Shown here: piece by piece, positions 6,481 through 10,278 of the stretch
Numbering within the stretch: position 1 is the stretch's first letter
How the letters are laid out: each line of letters starts with the position of its first letter
Assembly (NCBI GenBank): GCA_016932965.1
Contig: JAFGBW010000132.1
Location: forward strand, 1 to 10,278
Length of the DNA: 10,278 bases
Source of the DNA: Candidatus Auribacterota bacterium
GTDB lineage: Bacteria; Auribacterota; JAFGBW01
Direction of reading: 5' to 3'
Notes under the pieces: model-generated
The model's database searches: none
The model's input: the letters and a program-made list of their open reading frames with translations, nothing else
Told to the model about the DNA's origin: nothing
Translations under genes and position numbers: made by a program

Positions 6481-6506
6481 ATACTTTCTCTTTTCAACAA
6501 ATGGAT

Positions 6507-7568
6507 TCACAGCCCCAATTGACTGATGATGGCTTCGAGATTGGCGTCAATGACAATGGGTTTGGCGGAAACATCGATAGCCCGCTCCGGGTCCTTGAGA
6601 CCGTGACCGGTGAGGATACAGACAACGGTTTTCTTTTCACCTTTTTGAAAATAGCCGGCCTTTGCCTTTTTGATGACCCCAGCGACGGAAGCCGCTGAAG
6701 CGGGTTCGCAAAACACGCCTTCTAACGAGGCGAGCATTTGATAAGCCTCTATGATTTCCTCATCTGTCACGCTGTCGATCAAGCCGTGGGAATCTTTGGC
6801 CGCCTGTTCCGCACTTTTCCAGGAGGCAGGATTGCCGATTTTGATGGCGGTTGCGATAGTATGGGGATCGGCCACGGGTTTTCCTAAAACAATGGGCGCA
6901 GCACCCGCAGCCTGAAAACCGATCATTTTCGGCAGGGAAGAAATTTTTTTATCATTGAAGTAATCCAGATAACCTGCCCAGTAAGCCGTGATGTTTCCGG
7001 CGTTACCCACCGGAATAGCGTGATAATCAGGCGCTTTTTTCAGGACATCGCAGATTTCAAATGCACCGGATTTCTGTCCTTCTATACGGAAGGGATTGAG
7101 GGAATTGACAAGGGTCACCGGATATTTTTCCGTGATTTGGAGGACAAATTTCAGGGCGTCGTCAAAATTCCCCCGGATAGCAAGGATATGGGCCCCATGC
7201 ATGGCTGCCTGGGCCAGTTTCCCCAATGCGATGGAATTATGAGGGACCAGAACAAAACTTTTCATTCCGCTCCTGGCGGCATAGGCCGCAGCAGATGCCG
7301 AAGTGTTGCCGGTGGAAGCGCACATCACTGCTTTGGCCCCGGCCTCTACAGCCTTGGAAATCGCCATGGTCATACCTCGGTCCTTAAAAGATCCGGTCGG
7401 GTTCATGCCTTCATATTTTAAATAAATATCCAGATCCGGATGAATTTCACGGCTCAATGTTGTTGCCGGGAGAAGCGGAGTATTGCCTTCATAAAGAGTG
7501 ATGACAGGGGTCTTTTTGGTAACGGACAGGTATTTCTTATATTGTCTGATCACGCCTTCCCAGCTCAT
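6507..7568 (-). CDS. thrC: Threonine synthase
   Basis: This PLP enzyme converts O-phosphohomoserine to threonine and phosphate, the last step of threonine synthesis in the cytoplasm. At 353 aa it matches the short, Bacillus/Mycobacterium-like form. The PLP lysine is Lys62 in GSFKDRGM, the Asn/Ser loop is STGNTSAS (85-92), the phosphate-binding loop is PVGNAGNITA (186-195), and LTGHGLKDP (319-327) supplies the pyridine-ring contact. The start is well set: AAGGA lies about 7 nt before ATG 7568. It follows hom on the same strand but 288 nt away, so it may have its own promoter. No homoserine kinase is beside it. A 7-bp GC-rich hairpin lies in its leader and three long hairpins lie behind it. Confidence 0.96.
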   Translation of the reverse strand: MSWEGVIRQYKKYLSVTKKTPVITLYEGNTPLLPATTLSREIHPDLDIYLKYEGMNPTGSFKDRGMTMAISKAVEAGAKAVMCASTGNTSASAAAYAARSGMKSFVLVPHNSIALGKLAQAAMHGAHILAIRGNFDDALKFVLQITEKYPVTLVNSLNPFRIEGQKSGAFEICDVLKKAPDYHAIPVGNAGNITAYWAGYLDYFNDKKISSLPKMIGFQAAGAAPIVLGKPVADPHTIATAIKIGNPASWKSAEQAAKDSHGLIDSVTDEEIIEAYQMLASLEGVFCEPASAASVAGVIKKAKAGYFQKGEKKTVVCILTGHGLKDPERAIDVSAKPIVIDANLEAIISQLGL

Positions 7569-7856
7569 AGTTTTTTCCTTATCAATTCAAAGTCAAATGC
7601 CACCGGCAGAGCCGGTGAATTGTAAATGAATACCATTTGTTATACTTAATATTTTTTTATACCACTACGGAGGAAACGGAGATAATAACTTATAAATGTT
7701 AAGTTGTAAATTTAAAGCCATGATGCCATCCAACATTCCCATTCATTACACGGAATTTTCGACTTATATTTTTTCTCCGTGGTGAAAATTAATTATTAAT
7801 GTTCTCGTAACAGTCAAACTTTATGAATCTTTCGGCAGAGCTAATTGCCGGAAAAA
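7569..7856. other. Intergenic region between hom and thrC with eroded repeats
   Basis: No gene is supported; the region is AT-rich. It holds ACCACTACGGAGGAAACGGAG (7661-7681, start of a degenerate tandem CGGAG motif) and, about 100 bp on, the inverted counterpart CTCCGTGGTG (7775-7784). A weaker hairpin, TTCGGCA (7831-7837) with TGCCGGA (7846-7852), lies just after the hom stop codon but has no T tract on the hom transcript. The region is long for an internal operon gap, which argues that hom and thrC may be separate transcription units. Confidence 0.5.
7601..7617 (-). promoter_or_regulatory. GC-rich hairpin in the thrC leader
   Basis: CACCGGC (7601-7607) and GCCGGTG (7611-7617) form a 7-bp stem around a 3-nt loop, 32 nt upstream of the thrC start. 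A shorter outer match CAATTC/GAATTG partly encloses it. In the minus-strand RNA it is not followed by a T tract, so it is not a clear attenuator; it may mark a processed or structured 5' leader. Confidence 0.4.
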
Positions 7857-9176
7857 CTACTCCAATATTCTCATGACGACCGGGTCGTCCCGCATTTCCG
7901 TTTCATTTTTGATTTCTTCAACAGCCTGCAATATGTTGCTTTCGTGAGCTTGATGCGTGGTCAGAAAAACAGGGACCCTGCTTTTTTTCTTGGGTTCGGC
8001 CGACTCGTCAAGCAGGGGGCTTTTCTGCAGAACAGAAGCGATACTAATGGAACGCTTTCCGAAAATGCCGGCTATTTTAGCCAGGACTCCTGGTTTATCT
8101 TCAGCCCATAACCGGATGTAATAACAGGAGGCTTTCCCTGTATGGGAAAAAACAGCCTTTTGTGTCATGTGTTCGGAGTACAGGTTATGTTTGACATTGC
8201 CCAGGACACAGTTTTTAGCGCAGGCAATCACATCGCCCAAAACCGCTGAAGAAGTGGGATCTCCGCCTGCGCCCCGTCCGTAAAACATGGTCTTTCCTAT
8301 AGGATGCCCTTTCACAAAAACAGCATTGTACACACCGGATACGGAAGAAAGAGGATGTTTTTTTTGAACCAGACAAGGCCCGACATTGGTCACCAAACCA
8401 TCGCTCATTTTTTCAGCGGACGCAATGAGTCTAATGGTGTATCCCATCTCCCCGGCCATGCGGATATCCAAAATACTAAGCGAGGTAATGCCCTTCACAG
8501 GGAAACTCCCCGGCAGAACAATTTCTCCAAACGCCAGGCTCGCCAGGATCATCAGCTTATGGGCTGAATCCGTTCCTTCAATATCAAAAGCAGGATCAGC
8601 TTCGGCAAATCCTTTTTTAATCGCGGTTTTCAGGGCAATCTGAAAATCCTGGTTCTTTTCAGCCATCTCCGTCAGAATGTAATTGCAGGTTCCGTTCACG
8701 ATGCCCTGAATGCTGTGGATTTCATTAGCCGCAAAACATTCTTTTAATACGGCCAGAATGGGAATCCCTCCTGCCACGGCTCCCTCGTAATAAAAGGAGG
8801 AGCCCGATGAAGTGATGGCTTCCTGCAATTCCAGTCCGTTTTCGGCAATGAGCGCCTTGTTGGCTGTCACGACATGCTTCCCCTTTTTCAGGGCTGAAAG
8901 CACATATTGTCTGGCCGCATCTGTTCCCCCCATGAGTTCGACAACGATGGGGATGCTTTTATCATTCAAGATGGAATCAAAATCATTCGTGAGCACGTTT
9001 TTATCCGGGACCTGGCCGAAAAATTTTTCCGGTTCCTTTTCCAAAATTTTTTTTACATTCAGCCGGATACCTGTTTTTCTGAAGATCAGTTCCTGATGTT
9101 CAAGAAAATGACGGTAAACCGCACTGCCAACAGTCCCTATCCCTAAAATGGCTATATGAACGAATGAATCTTGCAT
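7857..9176 (-). CDS. hom: Homoserine dehydrogenase with C-terminal ACT domain
   Basis: This NAD(P)-dependent enzyme reduces aspartate semialdehyde to homoserine, the branch point to threonine and methionine. It has 439 aa, the usual length for the monofunctional ACT-bearing form, with no aspartokinase domain. The Rossmann motif is ILGIGTVG (10-17), TANKALIA (104-111) lies near the nicotinamide, and the catalytic pair is Asp203 and Lys207 in EGTDSAHK. The dimer region follows, ending with YGRGAGGDPTSSAVLGD (299-315). An ACT domain begins at about 352 (YYIRLWAEDKPGVLAKIAG) and runs to the C terminus; in this family it mediates threonine feedback. The ACT domain has a Lys-rich insertion-like loop near 385-400. 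AAGGA ends only one base before ATG 9176, unusually close, but no better in-frame start exists. It is divergent from terC with 97 bp between. Confidence 0.96.
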   Translation of the reverse strand: MQDSFVHIAILGIGTVGSAVYRHFLEHQELIFRKTGIRLNVKKILEKEPEKFFGQVPDKNVLTNDFDSILNDKSIPIVVELMGGTDAARQYVLSALKKGKHVVTANKALIAENGLELQEAITSSGSSFYYEGAVAGGIPILAVLKECFAANEIHSIQGIVNGTCNYILTEMAEKNQDFQIALKTAIKKGFAEADPAFDIEGTDSAHKLMILASLAFGEIVLPGSFPVKGITSLSILDIRMAGEMGYTIRLIASAEKMSDGLVTNVGPCLVQKKHPLSSVSGVYNAVFVKGHPIGKTMFYGRGAGGDPTSSAVLGDVIACAKNCVLGNVKHNLYSEHMTQKAVFSHTGKASCYYIRLWAEDKPGVLAKIAGIFGKRSISIASVLQKSPLLDESAEPKKKSRVPVFLTTHQAHESNILQAVEEIKNETEMRDDPVVMRILE

Positions 9177-9273
9177 GTCCTTTTCTTCTTTACTTGCTTT
9201 CGATTAAAATAAAATATATTCGTACAATAATAACCTGAACTTGTAAAATGAAGTTTTATGCAGGAGTCTTTTA
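9177..9273. promoter_or_regulatory. Divergent promoter region between hom and the TerC-family gene
   Basis: A very AT-rich 97-bp gap that must hold the start signals of both genes. Candidate -10 boxes include TACAAT on the plus strand (about 9222-9227) and TATTTT on the minus strand, but neither has a good -35 partner. There is too little room for, and no sign of, a yybP-ykoY manganese riboswitch in front of the transporter or a threonine leader peptide in front of hom. Confidence 0.4.
9262..9266 (+). promoter_or_regulatory. Ribosome binding site of the TerC-family gene
   Basis: AGGAG is placed 7 nt before ATG 9274, which fixes the start. Confidence 0.8.
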
Positions 9274-10212
9274 ATGCATCCGCCTACGCACCAGATTCTC
9301 TGGATAATTTTCGCCGTTCTTGTCCCCCTCATGCTGTTTCTGGATTTGAAAGTGTTTCACCGGAAAGTCCATACCGTTGAATTCAAAGAGGCATTAAAAG
9401 GATGCGCTTTCTGGATCGGACTGGCCTTATTGTTTAACGCCGGAATCTATTTTACGGAGGGAAAGGAAAAAGCCCTGTTGTTTTTTACCGGATACCTTGT
9501 AGAAGAATCGTTGAGCGTGGATAACCTGTTCGTATTTCTGCTGATTTTCTCCTACTTCCGCCTCCCCAAGGAATATGAGCATAAGGTTTTATTCTGGGGA
9601 ATCTTAGGGGCCATGATCATGCGGGCTGTTTTTATTGTCCTCGGAATATCTTTGATCAACCGCTTTCACTGGATCATTTATATTTTTGGCGCTTTCCTTA
9701 TTTACACGGGTTTTCAGTTATTCAGAAGAAAAGAAAAAGAAATCCATCCTGAAAAAAATCCTATAATCAGGCTTCTTAAAAAATTCATGCGGATCACCCC
9801 TGACTACGAAAAAGACCGTTTTTTCATTAGAAAAGACAACCAGGTCTGGGCTACCCCGCTTTTTGTGATTCTTCTCGTCGTGGAAACAACTGACGTCATT
9901 TTTGCGGTCGATTCAATCCCGGCTATTCTCGCCATCACGACTGACCCTTTTATCGTTTACACGTCAAATATCTTTGCCATTTTAGGGCTTCGGGCTCTGT
10001 TTTTTGCCTTGTCCGGCCTGATGCGAATGTTTTATTATCTCCATTACGGCTTGTCCGTGATTCTGGTTTTCATCGGGACTAAGATGCTGCTCATGTCTTA
10101 TATCAAGATCCCGGTCGGTATTGCCCTGGGAGTGATCGCCTCCATTTTGTGCATCTCTGTCGCAGCATCGCTGATTCTGGACAAACCGAATAAAACACCC
10201 CATGTTCAATAG
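9274..10212 (+). CDS. TerC/Alx-family integral membrane protein
   Basis: At 312 aa it matches E. coli Alx in length and plan: about nine hydrophobic segments, the first at 8-24. The hallmark acidic membrane motifs are present: VEESLSVDNLFVF (76-88, with Glu77, Glu78, Asp83), VVETTDVIFAVDSIPAI (202-218, with Glu204, Asp207, Asp213) and TSNIFAILGLRALFF (230-244). These acidic residues are thought to bind a metal ion; Alx and relatives export manganese, and TerC members have been linked to tellurite resistance and to metal loading of exported proteins. A charged cytoplasmic loop (about 151-190) separates the two halves. The start has a good AGGAG site. No ter genes or manganese regulator lie nearby, so the call is family level, with metal homeostasis as the likely role. 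Confidence 0.94.
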   Translation: MHPPTHQILWIIFAVLVPLMLFLDLKVFHRKVHTVEFKEALKGCAFWIGLALLFNAGIYFTEGKEKALLFFTGYLVEESLSVDNLFVFLLIFSYFRLPKEYEHKVLFWGILGAMIMRAVFIVLGISLINRFHWIIYIFGAFLIYTGFQLFRRKEKEIHPEKNPIIRLLKKFMRITPDYEKDRFFIRKDNQVWATPLFVILLVVETTDVIFAVDSIPAILAITTDPFIVYTSNIFAILGLRALFFALSGLMRMFYYLHYGLSVILVFIGTKMLLMSYIKIPVGIALGVIASILCISVAASLILDKPNKTPHVQ

Positions 10213-10228
10213 AGAATGTTCTTTGAAA

Positions 10229-10250
10229 CCACGAAATGCACGAAAAAATG
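10229..10250 (+). repeat. Partial ACCACGAAA-type intergenic repeat
   Basis: AACCACGAAATGCACGAAAAA begins 17 nt after the TerC-family stop. It resembles the degenerate CACGAAA tandem motifs scattered between genes in many environmental Proteobacteria, and may continue beyond the right edge. Only one and a half units are visible. Confidence 0.35.
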
Positions 10251-10278
10251 ATTTTAATGAATTATTTTTAGAAATTTA

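Noticed and set aside
6310-6526. Open frames of 66-70 aa on both strands through the triple-hairpin spacer
   Set aside because: Inverted repeats read similarly on both strands, so matching open frames are expected as artefacts. Neither has a ribosome site or recognisable protein.
7020-7421. 133-aa plus-strand ORF inside thrC
   Set aside because: It is antisense to a gene with all catalytic motifs and has no plausible start signal.
9177-9273. yybP-ykoY manganese riboswitch or threonine attenuator
   Set aside because: The 97-bp region is AT-rich with no matching stems, terminator or Thr-rich leader peptide.

Overview
The window reads as ordinary chromosomal DNA of a Gram-negative bacterium. 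A lipid A gene (lpxB) beside a Gfo/Idh/MocA oxidoreductase, a separate hom and thrC, a TerC/Alx transporter and a moderate, AT-leaning base composition fit a Desulfobacterota (former Deltaproteobacteria) genome. That placement is inference from gene content and style; no taxonomic marker settles it. No phage, plasmid, IS or CRISPR signature is visible.

Layout, left to right. The 3' end of a coiled-coil gene (+) runs in from the left edge. A tRNA-Cys(GCA) gene (-) follows, then a single-domain CheY-like receiver (+, GTG start). Convergent to the receiver is a two-gene unit on the minus strand: a Gfo/Idh/MocA dehydrogenase translationally coupled by an ATGA overlap to lpxB. Divergent from that unit is an unrecognised, probably exported 366-aa protein (+). 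The rest up to 9.2 kb is on the minus strand: a CrtI/RetSat-like FAD oxidoreductase, threonine synthase (thrC) and homoserine dehydrogenase (hom). A TerC/Alx-family membrane protein (+) is divergent from hom and ends near the right edge.

How the genes relate. The dehydrogenase and LpxB probably act together on UDP-sugar precursors of lipid A; the coupling suggests the dehydrogenase could be a GnnA-type UDP-GlcNAc 3-dehydrogenase, but no aminotransferase partner or lpxA is present. Hom and ThrC are two of the three enzymes leading from aspartate semialdehyde to threonine; the homoserine kinase is not here. The FAD oxidoreductase has no obvious metabolic partner nearby.

The most unusual structure is not a gene. 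Five long, almost perfect inverted repeats (arms of 17-21 bp, tiny loops) bracket the FAD oxidoreductase: three in tandem between thrC and its start codon, and two behind it, one of which contains its stop codon. They differ in sequence but share a plan (GC-rich base, TTCTT/AAGAA-type apex, 18-26 nt spacers, no following T tract). No other intergenic region in the window holds inverted repeats of this quality. A second, weaker repeat signal is a set of degenerate ACCACGGAG / ACCACGAAA motifs between hom and thrC and at the right edge.
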